Positions 1-9,393 of a stretch of DNA of 47,064 bases are shown piece by piece. The position numbers and the translations under genes were made by a program. Location of the stretch: assembly GCA_016938815.1 (NCBI GenBank), contig JAFGTX010000012.1, forward strand, positions 1 to 47,064, written 5' to 3'. Under the pieces are notes generated by a model, which saw only the letters and a program-made list of their open reading frames with translations, had not been told where the DNA came from and did not search any database. Numbering within the stretch: the first letter of the stretch is position 1; each line of letters begins with the position of its first letter. The stretch comes from Clostridia bacterium (GTDB taxonomy: Bacteria; Bacillota; Clostridia; Peptostreptococcales; Acidaminobacteraceae).

Positions 1-2510
1 GCAACAGCAGCATAGATGGCATTCATATACTGTTAGGAATGTTGGATCAAGAACAAGGACTGGTCGCAGCCTTGCTGAAGAAAATTGATTGTCCGGTTGA
101 AGCTTTTACGGCTGCTTTGCGTGAACAGGTGGAAAAATTACCGAAAGTAAGTGGTCAAGATCAAATCTACCTATCCATGGATGGACAAAAATTGCTGATC
201 AATGCTGAAAAAATAGCGGAAAAGATGCAAGATGAATATATCAGTGTAGAGCACATACTCTTAAGTTTGCTGCGTCATGGAAAAAGGGAACTTAAAGAGG
301 TCTTCAATAGCTTCAAGGTAGATGAAGACCGTATCATGAATGCTCTGAAAGAAATCAGGGGATCACGCAGGGTGACTTCTGATCAGCCAGAAAATCAGTA
401 TGATGTTTTGAAAAAATATGGGGTGGACCTTGTGGCACTAGCCCGTGAAAATAAGCTGGATCCTGTTATTGGTCGTGATGATGAGATTAGACGTGCGATC
501 CGCATTCTATCGAGGAAAACCAAGAATAACCCTGTGCTGATTGGAGAACCGGGTGTTGGTAAAACCGCCATTGCGGAAGGTCTCGCTCACAGAATCGTCA
601 AGGGTGAAGTGCCTGATAACCTGAAGGACAAGCGTATTTTTGCGCTGGACATGGGGGCGCTGGTGGCTGGTGCCAAATTCAGAGGTGAATTCGAGGAACG
701 TTTGAAGGCGGTTTTAGATGAAATCCGCAATAGCGAAGGTAAAATCTTGATGTTCATCGATGAACTTCACAACATTGTTGGTGCCGGCAAGACGGAAGGT
801 GCAATGGATGCAGGCAACTTATTGAAACCCCTTTTAGCGCGTGGTGAATTAAGCTGTATTGGTGCGACAACCCTTGGTGAATACAAGAAGTATATAGAAA
901 AGGACACCGCACTTGAAAGGCGTTTTCAACCGATTCTTGTTGAAGAACCGACCGTTGAAAATACGATTACAATACTAAGAGGACTTAAGGAACGCTATGA
1001 AATTTTCCATGGCGTGCAAATTACGGATGAAGCCATCGTCCAAGCGGCAGTGCTTTCCGATCGATACATTTCTGATCGGTTTTTGCCAGATAAAGCCATT
1101 GATTTGGTAGATGAAGCCTGTGCCCTGATCAAAACAGAAATTCAGTCCATGCCAATTGAACTGGATGAAATCTCTAGAAAAATGATGACTTTAGAAATCG
1201 AGATAGAAGCCCTTAAAAAGGATAAAGATCCTCAGGCGCAGGAACGACGTACCAATCTGCAAAAAGAATTGTCTGAACTGAAAACAGTATTCGATGAGCG
1301 CATGGCCACTTATCAGCGTGAAAAAGAATCGGTGGATGAACTCAACAGCCTGAAGGAGGCGTTAGAGCAGTTGAATCATGAAATAGAGATGGCTGAACGT
1401 TCCTATGATTTGAACAAGGCGGCTGAACTGAAATACGGCAAATTGCCTGACTTGCAAAAGAAACTGGAAACCTTACAGGAAAGCTCTGCAACTAAAGAAA
1501 ATGAACTGATTAGAGAAGCTGTGACCGCAGATGAAATCGCGGGCATTGTTGCTAAGTGGACAGGCATTCCTTTAGATAAACTCCTTGAAAGTGAACGTGA
1601 AAAACTTTTGCAGTTGGAAGACATGTTGCACCAAAGGGTGATTGGACAGGATGAAGCGGTGACAAAGGTATCCGAAGCGATTTTGAGATCCAGAGCGGGC
1701 ATCAAAGATCCGACCAAACCGATTGGTTCTTTCCTGTTTCTAGGACCAACAGGCGTTGGTAAGACAGAACTGGCTAAGGCTTTGGCTGAAAACCTATTTG
1801 ATTCAGAGGACAATATGATCCGAATCGATATGTCGGAATACATGGAGCGGCATGCGGTGGCAAGACTCATCGGGGCACCTCCAGGGTATGTAGGCTATGA
1901 AGAAGGTGGACAACTGACCGAAGCGGTCAGAAGAAAACAGTATGCTGTCATCCTTTTTGATGAAGTGGAAAAGGCGCATCCGGATGTTTTCAACGTATTG
2001 CTTCAAGTCTTGGATGATGGTCGCATTACGGATGCTCAGGGCAGAACCGTGGACTTCAAAAATACGGTAATCATCATGACATCCAACATGGGTTCCTATC
2101 AGCTACTGAGTGGTGTGCATGAAGATGGCCATATATCAGAGGACGCGATTAAAGCAGTACACCAAGAGCTTAAAGGTCATTTTAGACCGGAATTTCTGAA
2201 TCGTCTTGACGAGATTGTTCTTTATAAGCCATTGACGGAAAAGGAAATGATGGCTATTGTAGATTTAATGGTAAAGGATGTAGAGGGGCGCTTGGCACAG
2301 CAATATATGACCTTGTCTCTCAGCGAGGCAGCAAAAAGGTATACAGTGTCGGCTGCTTATGATGTCCACTTTGGTGCAAGACCAATCAAAAGATTTTTGC
2401 AGAAAAATGTTGAAACCCTGATTGCAAAGGCAATCATTAAGGGCGAAGTTAAGCCGCATGACCACGTGCGTATTGATGTGGAGGATGGGGTATATAAAAT
2501 CCAGAGATGA
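1..2510 (+). CDS. clpB: ATP-dependent disaggregase ClpB (5' end outside window)
   Basis: This is an AAA+ disaggregase that works with DnaK/DnaJ/GrpE to resolve protein aggregates in the cytoplasm. The reading frame is open to the left window edge (codons from base 3, before the first ATG at 39), so the true start lies upstream. About 835 residues are visible, and some 20-30 N-terminal residues are missing compared with the usual ~860. Visible domains are the Clp N-domain repeat (to ~120), NBD1 with Walker A GEPGVGKT at ~181-188 and Walker B MFIDE, a long coiled-coil middle domain (~385-500) that separates ClpB from ClpA/ClpC, and NBD2 with Walker A GPTGVGKT at ~581-588 and Walker B ILFDE. The MFS gene follows after 15 bp. 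No heat-shock operator can be judged because the promoter is outside the window. Confidence 0.97.
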   Translation, partial: NSSIDGIHILLGMLDQEQGLVAALLKKIDCPVEAFTAALREQVEKLPKVSGQDQIYLSMDGQKLLINAEKIAEKMQDEYISVEHILLSLLRHGKRELKEVFNSFKVDEDRIMNALKEIRGSRRVTSDQPENQYDVLKKYGVDLVALARENKLDPVIGRDDEIRRAIRILSRKTKNNPVLIGEPGVGKTAIAEGLAHRIVKGEVPDNLKDKRIFALDMGALVAGAKFRGEFEERLKAVLDEIRNSEGKILMFIDELHNIVGAGKTEGAMDAGNLLKPLLARGELSCIGATTLGEYKKYIEKDTALERRFQPILVEEPTVENTITILRGLKERYEIFHGVQITDEAIVQAAVLSDRYISDRFLPDKAIDLVDEACALIKTEIQSMPIELDEISRKMMTLEIEIEALKKDKDPQAQERRTNLQKELSELKTVFDERMATYQREKESVDELNSLKEALEQLNHEIEMAERSYDLNKAAELKYGKLPDLQKKLETLQESSATKENELIREAVTADEIAGIVAKWTGIPLDKLLESEREKLLQLEDMLHQRVIGQDEAVTKVSEAILRSRAGIKDPTKPIGSFLFLGPTGVGKTELAKALAENLFDSEDNMIRIDMSEYMERHAVARLIGAPPGYVGYEEGGQLTEAVRRKQYAVILFDEVEKAHPDVFNVLLQVLDDGRITDAQGRTVDFKNTVIIMTSNMGSYQLLSGVHEDGHISEDAIKAVHQELKGHFRPEFLNRLDEIVLYKPLTEKEMMAIVDLMVKDVEGRLAQQYMTLSLSEAAKRYTVSAAYDVHFGARPIKRFLQKNVETLIAKAIIKGEVKPHDHVRIDVEDGVYKIQR

Positions 2511-2525
2511 TACGTGAGGTGCCTT

Positions 2526-3773
2526 ATGGATGACAAGATCAGAAAAGAAATCAATCAGACTAGACAAATTCAGAAATTTTCCGCTTACGGTTTTTTAAAG
2601 AACCTGAAATTTTTCGAGCCTTATCTTGTCATCTACCTCTTGGGTAATGGCTATTCACTCTTTCAGATAGGTATTCTCTATTCTATCAGAGAGGCCATTA
2701 TCTATGTATTTGAAGTGCCATCTGGTATTATTGCGGATTATTATGGGCGCAAAAAGGAACTGTATATGTGCTTTGCATTTTATATCATTTCTTTTGTTTT
2801 GTTTTATTTCGGGACAAGCTATTGGAAAGTAGTCATGGCCATGCTCTTTTTCGGTCTTGGAGAGGCCTTCCGATCAGGGACCCATAAGGCGATGATCTAC
2901 ACCTATCTGGAGGCGCGTGGTTGGTCTTCCTATAAAGCGTATGTATATGGCCGTACCCGTTCCTTTTCGCTGATTGGGTCAGCTGTCAATGCGATCGGCG
3001 CCATTGTCCTGATTTTGAACGTGCCAAGTTCGAAATATATTTTCTTGGCGTCGGTCATGCCCTATATTTTGGATTTTGCTTTAATTGCCACTTATCCGGA
3101 TTATTTGGACAGTCCTCAGGGGGATAAAGGTCCTTTAAAGGATGCCTTTAGCATTAAGGGACACCTTTCTGACATTTACAAAAGATTTGCTTTGCGAAAG
3201 ATTGTAATCAATTCAGGCTTGTTCGAAGCGGTCTTTAAAAGTGTGAAGGATATGATTCAGCCGATTTTGGAGATTATGATTGTCACGACCGGTATCGTCA
3301 TCCTCAAATCCATGTCACCAGAAGACAATCTTCATATCATACTAGGCTTGAGTTATGCCGGTATCAACCTGATTAGCGCCTATGCTTCCAAGCATGCTTA
3401 TCTATTGAAAAAACATGCGACATCCTCTCAATTATTGAATCGAGTCTATTTGGCCTTTGCGGCAGTACTCTTCGGTCTTTTCATAGCCATTCGGCTGAAT
3501 TGGGTAGGGGTCATTGTTGTCTTATTCATTGTGATTTATATGCTTAGAGATATTCGAAAACCACTCTTTGTCGATGCTTGTGACGATTATATGGAAAAGA
3601 ACCAAAGGGCAACGGTACTCAGTATTGAGTCTCAACTCAAGGCACTCTTTACGGTTGTATTGGCGCCGAGTATAGGTTTTCTTGCGGATCAATTTGGCAT
3701 TGCGACAGTCATGTTGGCTTCTGGGGTTATTCTGATTTTATTATATACACGATTGAAAGTTGTAAATGAGTAA
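2526..3773 (+). CDS. MFS family transporter
   Basis: A 415-residue integral membrane protein of the major facilitator superfamily, substrate unknown. It has about 12 hydrophobic segments. A motif-A-like loop (ADYYGRKK) follows TM2 at ~75-82, and a degenerate equivalent (ADQFG) lies near the C-terminus. I chose the ATG at 2526 because the GAGGTG ribosome site at 2516-2521 fits it; the in-frame GTG at 2514 overlaps that site. The gene lies 15 bp after clpB in the same direction and may be cotranscribed with it. The hairpin at 3823-3855 ends the unit. Drug efflux is a common role for such proteins, but nothing here proves it. Confidence 0.85.
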   Translation: MDDKIRKEINQTRQIQKFSAYGFLKNLKFFEPYLVIYLLGNGYSLFQIGILYSIREAIIYVFEVPSGIIADYYGRKKELYMCFAFYIISFVLFYFGTSYWKVVMAMLFFGLGEAFRSGTHKAMIYTYLEARGWSSYKAYVYGRTRSFSLIGSAVNAIGAIVLILNVPSSKYIFLASVMPYILDFALIATYPDYLDSPQGDKGPLKDAFSIKGHLSDIYKRFALRKIVINSGLFEAVFKSVKDMIQPILEIMIVTTGIVILKSMSPEDNLHIILGLSYAGINLISAYASKHAYLLKKHATSSQLLNRVYLAFAAVLFGLFIAIRLNWVGVIVVLFIVIYMLRDIRKPLFVDACDDYMEKNQRATVLSIESQLKALFTVVLAPSIGFLADQFGIATVMLASGVILILLYTRLKVVNE

Positions 3774-3822
3774 AGCGTATTAAGGCTTGTTGATTATTTT
3801 ATTACAATAGGAAGTACTTTAT

Positions 3823-3855
3823 GCATACAGAGACATGTTCTGTATGCTTTTTTTA
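3823..3855 (+). terminator. Rho-independent terminator after the MFS gene
   Basis: A perfect 9-bp stem (3823-3831 with 3839-3847) and 7-nt loop are followed by seven T. It closes the clpB-MFS unit. The rest of the gap from 3856 to 4130 is AT-rich, and I see no gene or clear signal in it. Confidence 0.85.
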
Positions 3856-4130
3856 TTCTATTAAGATAGTAGAAGCACTCCTAAATAGAAATTACAAAAA
3901 AAATTTAGCAAATACATAAAAATTTCATGGCAAATATAGAAAGTTGTGAATACATCTGTGTGTTTAAATATAAAAGCAAATACCGCGAAATGGTATATTT
4001 TATTAAGTGAAAAATTAAAACATATAATGATTTAAAAGGAATTCAGAATATTGTCACACTTTGTTATTTTTTAAACAATTTATACACTTATAAACCAGCA
4101 GTTTCAATGCTTACAAAAGATGTTACATTA

Positions 4131-4159
4131 TTGAAATGGGTTGGAAAATATGCTATGAT
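4131..4159 (+). promoter_or_regulatory. Sigma-A type promoter of the NSS transporter
   Basis: TTGAAA at 4131-4136, a 17-bp spacer, then TATGAT at 4154-4159 preceded by TGC (extended -10). The expected start near 4166 leaves a leader of about 55 nt before the ATG at 4222. Confidence 0.75.
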
Positions 4160-4221
4160 TAACTTGAAATTATATATTTTATTTAATGATTTCAAACTAT
4201 TTTTTTAAAGGGGGAGAAACA

Positions 4222-5634
4222 ATGGAGAACAACAGAGAAAGTTGGGGATCGAAGCTTGGTTTCATTATGGCGGCTGCTGGTTCAGCGGTCGGTTTAGGTA
4301 ACATTTGGAAATTCCCATTTACTGCAGGTAACAACGGTGGTGGTGCATTTGTACTTATTTACTTAATTTTCGTTATCTTCATCGGCTTCAGTGTTATGTT
4401 AACTGAGTTTGCAGTAGGTAGAAGAAAGAACTTGGCGGCAGTTGGTGCTTACAAGTCAGTGGACAGCCGTTGGACATTTGCCGGCGTTCTTGGTGTACTA
4501 AGTGGATTCTTGATCATGGGCTTCTATCCAGTAGTTGGTGGCTGGGCATTGGCTTACGTGTTCAAAGTATTCGGTGGTTTATTAACAGATCCAGCTGCAA
4601 TTGGCGATGTATTCGGTGGTTTTATTACAAACCCAGTTCAACCGCTAATCTGGATGGTTGCTTACTTATTACTTAACGTAGTTATCGTAGTAAGAGGTGT
4701 ATCATCTGGTATCGAAAAAGCGGGTAAAGTGCTTATGCCTTTGCTATTCGGTATCCTTATTCTAATCACTATCAAAGGTTTGACATTACCTAATGCGATG
4801 GCAGGTGTTGAATTCTTATTCAAACCTGACTTCAGCAAAGTAACTGGTGCAGTTGTACTGGCAGCACTTGGTCAAGCGTTCTTCTCATTATCTCTTGGTA
4901 TGGGTTGTATGATTACTTACGGATCATACTTGAACAAGCAAGAAAACCTTGCATCGAATGCAGCTATTGTAACTGCGATGGATACAGCTGTTGCGTTATT
5001 AGCAGGTTTAGCGATGTTCCCAGCAATGTTCTCATTCGGCATGGAGCCAGCTGCAGGTCCTGGTTTGGTATTCGTAGTTGTACCTTCTCTATTCGCTGAA
5101 ATGGGCGGCCTTGGTGTTGTATTTGCAGCATTATTCTTCGTTGCACTTACTGTTGCAGCCTTGACTTCTTCAGTATCATTACTTGAAGTTGTTGTTGCAT
5201 ACCTAATGGATGAAAGAAAGTTCACGAGAGTTAAATCTGTTATTACAGCTTCAACTATTATGGCATTGATGTGTGTACTTGCATCGCTTTCTCTTGGCGG
5301 TGTTGGTCCAAAATTATTCGGTACAGGCGCATTCGACGTATTCGACTTGTTAACAGATAAAATCTTCTTGGCAATCGGTGGTATGTTGTTATGTATCTTT
5401 GCTGGTTGGAGACTTGATAAAGAAGATCTTAGAAAAGAAATCACCAATGAAGGTGACATTGCATTCGGTATCTTCGAATTCTGGTACGCACTTGTTAAAT
5501 ATGTGATTCCTGTTACAATTGCTATCGTAGCAGTTTCAGGTATCAAATCTGGTTTCGACAGTGGCGTGGGCGCTATTATGGTAATCGGTGTTGCGATTAT
5601 CGCTATCTTCGCTGCAATTTCTAAGAAACTATAG
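4222..5634 (+). CDS. Sodium-dependent (NSS/SNF family) amino-acid-type transporter
   Basis: A 470-residue membrane protein of the neurotransmitter:sodium symporter family (LeuT fold), which imports amino acids or related amines with Na+. The hallmark TM1 segment GSAVGLGNIWKFPF lies at residues 20-33, including the unwound Na+/substrate-binding region. About 11-12 membrane segments follow. I chose the ATG at 4222 because AAAGGGGGAG sits just upstream; an earlier in-frame ATG at 4186 has no ribosome site. The gene is a monocistron with its own promoter (4131-4159) and terminator (5659-5695). Its codon choice is visibly more biased than its neighbours (many GTA, TTA, GCA, GGT, AAC), which I read as high expression rather than transfer. 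The substrate cannot be told from the sequence. Confidence 0.93.
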   Translation: MENNRESWGSKLGFIMAAAGSAVGLGNIWKFPFTAGNNGGGAFVLIYLIFVIFIGFSVMLTEFAVGRRKNLAAVGAYKSVDSRWTFAGVLGVLSGFLIMGFYPVVGGWALAYVFKVFGGLLTDPAAIGDVFGGFITNPVQPLIWMVAYLLLNVVIVVRGVSSGIEKAGKVLMPLLFGILILITIKGLTLPNAMAGVEFLFKPDFSKVTGAVVLAALGQAFFSLSLGMGCMITYGSYLNKQENLASNAAIVTAMDTAVALLAGLAMFPAMFSFGMEPAAGPGLVFVVVPSLFAEMGGLGVVFAALFFVALTVAALTSSVSLLEVVVAYLMDERKFTRVKSVITASTIMALMCVLASLSLGGVGPKLFGTGAFDVFDLLTDKIFLAIGGMLLCIFAGWRLDKEDLRKEITNEGDIAFGIFEFWYALVKYVIPVTIAIVAVSGIKSGFDSGVGAIMVIGVAIIAIFAAISKKL

Positions 5635-5658
5635 AATTTATTTGAAAATGAATGATTT

Positions 5659-5695
5659 AAAAGCTGTTCCTTTTGGAACAGCTTTTCTTTTTTTC
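5659..5695 (+). terminator. Rho-independent terminator after the NSS transporter
   Basis: A perfect 12-bp stem (5659-5670 with 5675-5686), a TTTT loop and a T-rich tail. It ends the transporter transcript 25 nt after the stop codon. Confidence 0.92.
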
Positions 5696-5706
5696 GTGAA
5701 AAGCAA

Positions 5707-5829
5707 GAATAGCAGTTCCTTATATAGGCAGGTGAAGAGGTGACATCAGTCAGATCTTCACCTGCCTATATAAGGAACTATTAGGCTCGCTAAGCGAGCC
5801 GGTGGACGCACCAGCGTTCACGGCTATTC
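5707..5829. repeat. Multi-hairpin intergenic element of unknown nature
   Basis: An outer 7-bp pair (5707-5713 with 5823-5829) encloses three hairpins. The first is a perfect 25-bp inverted repeat (5714-5738 with 5755-5779) whose 16-nt loop can form another 4-bp stem. The second is a 7-bp stem with a 3-nt loop (5784-5800). The third is a 4-bp GGTG/CACC stem (5801-5812). No T-run follows, so it is not a simple terminator. It lies between the NSS terminator and the regulator promoter and encodes no convincing ORF. It could be a repeated intergenic or MITE-like element or a structured RNA; I do not recognise the family. Confidence 0.6.
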
Positions 5830-5869
5830 GTATTTTGAAAAGCCAAGCGCATCAGCGTTCATGGCCATT
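5807..5869. repeat. Imperfect 22-bp direct repeat, period 41
   Basis: Bases 5807-5828 and 5848-5869 match at 19 of 22 positions, and all three differences are C/T transitions. The first copy overlaps the right end of the folded element at 5707-5829. Function unknown. Confidence 0.6.
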
Positions 5870-5930
5870 ATTCTCCTGACTCTCAAAACTGGAGCGACCA
5901 TGCTATGATTCTAAAAGACATTCCCTACAG

Positions 5931-5964
5931 CTGTAACAATTCTGTGACAAAGGTATGCTATACT
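5931..5964 (+). promoter_or_regulatory. OmpR-type direct-repeat operator and extended -10 promoter of the two-component operon
   Basis: CTGTAACAA (5931-5939) and CTGTGACAA (5942-5950) form a direct repeat with 11-bp period. After 8 bp comes TATACT (5959-5964), preceded by TGC. There is no good -35 box; the repeat takes its place, as in Pho-box promoters activated by OmpR/PhoB-family regulators. The same arrangement precedes the EF-hand gene at 9394-9427. Autoregulation by the downstream response regulator is inferred. Confidence 0.7.
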
Positions 5965-5996
5965 GAAGCGAGAGTAGACTGTAATGAGGGGCGTTT

Positions 5997-6665
5997 ATGA
6001 AAAAAAAGATTCTAGTGGTTGACGATGAAACACGTATGAGAATATTGTTGTCGGATTTTCTTACGGCAGAGGGTTATGAAGTCATAGAGGCTTCTAACGG
6101 CAGAGAGGCGATGAACACATTTTGCAGCATGCCAGGTATCCGCCTGATCATATTGGATGTGATGATGCCGGAGCTCAATGGTTGGCAGGTTTGTGAAGAA
6201 ATTAGAACAATCAGTGATGTGCCAATTTTATTTCTTACGGCGATGTCCTCTGAAAACGATGAGATTAAAAGTTTCATTTGTGGCGCAGACGAATTCATCA
6301 AAAAGCCCTTCAGTCCATCGGTACTGGTTCTCCGCGTCAATGCCTTGATTAAGAGGATTTACGGCGAGGAAGATATCATAGAAAAGGGCATGCTCAGGAT
6401 TGATCGGACGTGTAATATGGTATGGGAGACTCATGACTTGATTGAACTCAGTCAGACGGAATTCAAACTGCTGATGTATCTGATACAAAATGAACACGCG
6501 GTTTTGTCGAGAGAACAGATATTAGACAATGTCTGGGGATTTCAGTACGATGGTACGGACAGAACGGTCGATACTCATATGAACCGCTTGCGAATTAAAC
6601 TAAAGAAAAGTAACCATTATATTCGAACGATTCGGGGAATCGGCTATATGTTTGAGGTGATGTGA
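5997..6665 (+). CDS. OmpR/PhoB-family response regulator
   Basis: A 222-residue two-domain transcription regulator. The receiver domain (1-~120) has the acidic pocket D9/D10, the phospho-acceptor D54 in LDVMMPE and a KKP motif. The C-terminal winged helix (~130-220) ends with the typical RTVDTHMNRLR and IRGIGYMFEV segments. The ATG at 5997 follows GAGGGGCG. Its TGA overlaps the start of the kinase gene, so the two are translationally coupled partners. A 9-bp direct repeat at 5931-5950 looks like a self-binding site, and a second copy suggests control of the EF-hand gene. The physiological signal is unknown. Confidence 0.95.
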   Translation: MKKKILVVDDETRMRILLSDFLTAEGYEVIEASNGREAMNTFCSMPGIRLIILDVMMPELNGWQVCEEIRTISDVPILFLTAMSSENDEIKSFICGADEFIKKPFSPSVLVLRVNALIKRIYGEEDIIEKGMLRIDRTCNMVWETHDLIELSQTEFKLLMYLIQNEHAVLSREQILDNVWGFQYDGTDRTVDTHMNRLRIKLKKSNHYIRTIRGIGYMFEVM

Positions 6666-8188
6666 TGCGTTCGGTAAGACAAAAATTATTTATACAAGTT
6701 GGGGTATTGGTGCTCTTGTTGGTCGGATTAACAGTCGTAGCTAACAATTTCTGCTTAGAATCCTACTATACCAGTCAGCTTAAAGATCGGTTGGTAGAAT
6801 ATTACGAAACCATCAACAGCATTGAATCAAGCGCCTATGAAGAAGAACTGAAACAGTTTATCGATATCGAATCTTCCAGTAATGTCGACATTATGATTGT
6901 GAATATCCAAAATGATATTTTATATACTTCTAATAGCTATTTTTTAGATGAAAAAATGATGGAGCGTATTCAAGATATGCAAAGTATGGATGGTGGGAAA
7001 TTTGCTCCCATGTTTGTCCATGAGATTTTGTCAGAAGAAGCTCAGGAAAAACGTGGTCCAGAACCACCCAAAGATCAAAACCATCCGCCGATGAAGCTGG
7101 AAGAATTAGAACGTGTCAATAACTCTGTGACTTTCTATTACGCCTATGGCAACCCACTTTTTGATAATAAAATGTTGGTGCTGGCGGGCACTTTGAACTC
7201 AGGGGACATTATAGAACTTAAAGTGCCTGTGGTTTCCATTCAGAGTAGCATTGATATCATGAATAGGTTCACGATTATCTGTGGTGTGATGTTATTAATT
7301 GTTGCTTTTGCCTATGCTTATATACTTTCATCCACGTTTACAAGGCCCATTACAGAAATCAATGCAACGACAAAGGAAATCAAAGAATTGAAGTTTGGCC
7401 ACAAGTGCGAAGTGCAGACTTCAGACGAAATTGGTGAACTTGCCGCCAATATCAATGATATGTCGGATGTGCTATCAGAAGCCATTGATTCCATGAATCA
7501 AAAGAATGATCAACTGGAAAATCTGGTCAACAATGTTTCTCATGAGTTGAAGACACCTTTAGCGCTTTTACAAGGCTATGCAGAAGGCATTCAGCGACAT
7601 ATCGGCAACGACGAGGTGCGTGCCAGATTTTACTCGGAAGTCATTGTCGATGAAGCGAAAAAAATGAATAGAATTGTAGAAAGTCTTTTGACGATTAAGC
7701 AATTGGAAACAGATGAAATGACCCTGTTTTATAAGGACTTTTCGATCACAGAGCTGATTTCAAAAACGATTGAAAAATACCATCCCATTCTTGAAAAGGA
7801 AGGGTTGAATATAGAATTTTTGGAAGGGCCGGACGACGTTTTGGTGTTCGGTGATGCTTTCTACACCGAGCAGGTATTGATTAATTATGTGTCCAATGCA
7901 ATGCAGTATGTTGAAGCGCCTTACAAAATTAGCATTGATCTCGAAGTGATGGAAGACATTTGCCGCGTCAATGTATTTAACAGTTTTGAACACACCCAAG
8001 AAGAGGTTTTAAAGCCTATTTGGGATGAGTTTTATAAGCTGGATAAAGCTAGAACCAGAGAAAAGGGTGGACATGGCTTGGGGTTATCCATCGTCAAATC
8101 TATACAAGAAGCACATCATCAGGCTTATGGCGTCAAAAGCGAAGCAGAGGGCATCACTTTTTGGTTTGACGTCTTGCGTAGGTCATAA
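6665..8188 (+). CDS. Membrane sensor histidine kinase with HAMP domain
   Basis: A 507-residue kinase that pairs with the preceding response regulator. TM1 is at ~8-28. An extracytoplasmic region of about 165 residues follows, rich in acidic residues and with a Pro-rich patch (GPEPPKDQNHPP). TM2 lies near 199-222, then HAMP and HisKA with phospho-acceptor H293 in SHELKTP. The HATPase domain has the N-box (NYVSNAMQY) and the G-box GGHGLGLSIV. The start ATG overlaps the regulator's stop (TGATG) and is served by GAGGTG at 6654-6659; the GTG one codon earlier is less likely. The outer domain matches no sensor family I recognise. Given the neighbours, a divalent cation or envelope signal is possible, but this is inference. 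Confidence 0.93.
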   Translation: MRSVRQKLFIQVGVLVLLLVGLTVVANNFCLESYYTSQLKDRLVEYYETINSIESSAYEEELKQFIDIESSSNVDIMIVNIQNDILYTSNSYFLDEKMMERIQDMQSMDGGKFAPMFVHEILSEEAQEKRGPEPPKDQNHPPMKLEELERVNNSVTFYYAYGNPLFDNKMLVLAGTLNSGDIIELKVPVVSIQSSIDIMNRFTIICGVMLLIVAFAYAYILSSTFTRPITEINATTKEIKELKFGHKCEVQTSDEIGELAANINDMSDVLSEAIDSMNQKNDQLENLVNNVSHELKTPLALLQGYAEGIQRHIGNDEVRARFYSEVIVDEAKKMNRIVESLLTIKQLETDEMTLFYKDFSITELISKTIEKYHPILEKEGLNIEFLEGPDDVLVFGDAFYTEQVLINYVSNAMQYVEAPYKISIDLEVMEDICRVNVFNSFEHTQEEVLKPIWDEFYKLDKARTREKGGHGLGLSIVKSIQEAHHQAYGVKSEAEGITFWFDVLRRS

Positions 8189-8238
8189 AACAGCTAGTCA
8201 TAGCTATGAACTTCAAGAGATAATCATCAAAGCATAAT

Positions 8239-8276
8239 AAAAAGAACGTGGAACAAGTGTGTTCGACGTTCTTTTT
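8239..8276. terminator. Bidirectional terminator between the kinase and EF-hand genes
   Basis: A 17-bp stem with one mismatch (8239-8255 with 8260-8276) has T-runs on both strands. It can end the two-component operon on + and the convergent EF-hand transcript on -. A second small hairpin (8305-8311 with 8318-8324) lies just beyond the EF-hand stop codon. Confidence 0.85.
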
Positions 8277-8333
8277 ATTGTTGAAAAAATTGTTCAAAAG
8301 TTGATCTACTGCATGAACAGTAGACAGAATGGG

Positions 8334-9347
8334 TTATATTGCTTTATTAATTACAGGCTCATTAATAAATCTGCTGCTCGCATCAAAAGCGGTTTGATTT
8401 GAGTAAGCATTAATGGCCTGCTGAATAGCACGTTTTAAGTAATCGCTGAATTCTGAGTTTGAATCACTTTCAGAATCGGATGCAGTACTCGAGTCAGATT
8501 CTGATGTATTTATTGCGGCGGCTTCAATTGAATCAATTGTACCGTCGCCGTTGGTGTCATATTCTGCGATTTCAGCAGCTGAATAAGATGAACTACTATT
8601 GTTCAATGAAGCGAGTAGAGTCGATGTAGCATTGTTGCTGGTCGTTGCATCGTCATCATCGTCTTCAAGCGCTTCTAGTAGTGCTTCGATAGTTGAACTT
8701 GTGCTGTCCTCGACCTCGTTAGTGCCACCTGAAGGTGGTGCTCCCGGTGGTGGTCCACCTGGGCCCATCGGACGATTCGTTATGGAATCGATGCTATCGT
8801 CTTCTTCGGAAACATCATCAGAAGTTCCAGAAGTCGCGTAAGATGAGCTGCCGGTTTCTAATGAAGCAAGTAACGTAGAGATCGCATCATCGCTGATGGT
8901 TGTTTCATCATCGTCGTCATCGTCTTCAAGCGCTTCAAGTAACGCTTCGATTGTTGAACTTGTACTGCTCTCTTCTGTTTCTCCAACACCGCCTGAAGGT
9001 GGTGGTCCTCCTGGAGGTGGGCCGCCTGCTCCTGTTGGACGATTGCCACCTTGTGACATCATTTGTGCTTGAAGTTCACTTGGGTCAGGCATATTGAATG
9101 CGTTGTCTTTTTGAAGACTAACCGCTTCCGATTCACTGATCAAACCATCCTCGTCGGTGTCATATTTGGCAAGGACTTCTTCAGCATCAAAAGATGTTCC
9201 TATGGCTTCTGCTTGCTTTTCGGAATAGGATTCGAGTTCTTCTAAGTCAAGAGATTGGTCATCATTGGTATCGACTTTAGGAGGCTGAGTCCGCTGCGTA
9301 GTTGCATAAACACTTCTATAGGCAGAACTGCTATTAATTTCCATCAT
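8334..9347 (-). CDS. EF-hand calcium-binding, low-complexity acidic protein
   Basis: A 337-residue protein with three Ca2+-binding loops of the DxDxDG type: DTNDDQSLDLEE (~26-37), DTDEDGLISESE (~65-76) and DTNGDGTIDSIE (~264-275). Between the second and third loops lie two copies of an 87-residue module: Gly/Pro-rich GGPPPG-type stretch, STSSTIEALLEALE, a run of 5-6 Asp, then STLLASL and poly-Ser. The C-terminus (~300-337) is more globular. It resembles EF-hand proteins of unknown function that begin with a short Ser-rich segment (XopAW-like). There is no classical signal peptide or membrane segment, so its location is unclear. AGAGGTG precedes the ATG pair at 9347/9344. Its promoter carries the same direct-repeat operator as the adjacent two-component operon. 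Confidence 0.85.
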   Translation of the reverse strand: MMEINSSSAYRSVYATTQRTQPPKVDTNDDQSLDLEELESYSEKQAEAIGTSFDAEEVLAKYDTDEDGLISESEAVSLQKDNAFNMPDPSELQAQMMSQGGNRPTGAGGPPPGGPPPSGGVGETEESSTSSTIEALLEALEDDDDDDETTISDDAISTLLASLETGSSSYATSGTSDDVSEEDDSIDSITNRPMGPGGPPPGAPPSGGTNEVEDSTSSTIEALLEALEDDDDDATTSNNATSTLLASLNNSSSSYSAAEIAEYDTNGDGTIDSIEAAAINTSESDSSTASDSESDSNSEFSDYLKRAIQQAINAYSNQTAFDASSRFINEPVINKAI

Positions 9348-9393
9348 ATAATCACCTCTTTCTGTTTTAGGGTATAGGGATTCCCTTAATAAA

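Noticed and set aside
1403-1870. A 155-codon ORF on - inside clpB
   Set aside because: Antisense shadow of conserved ClpB NBD2 coding sequence, Ser-rich, no start signals.
4917-5546. A 209-codon ORF on - opposite the NSS transporter
   Set aside because: Shadow of a strongly biased gene; no ribosome site, low-complexity Thr/Asn/Ala-rich product.
8599-8841. An 80-codon ORF on + rich in Ser, opposite the EF-hand gene
   Set aside because: It is the complement of the poly-Asp and Ser codon repeats, has no ribosome site, and the EF-hand frame has clear Ca2+-loop motifs.
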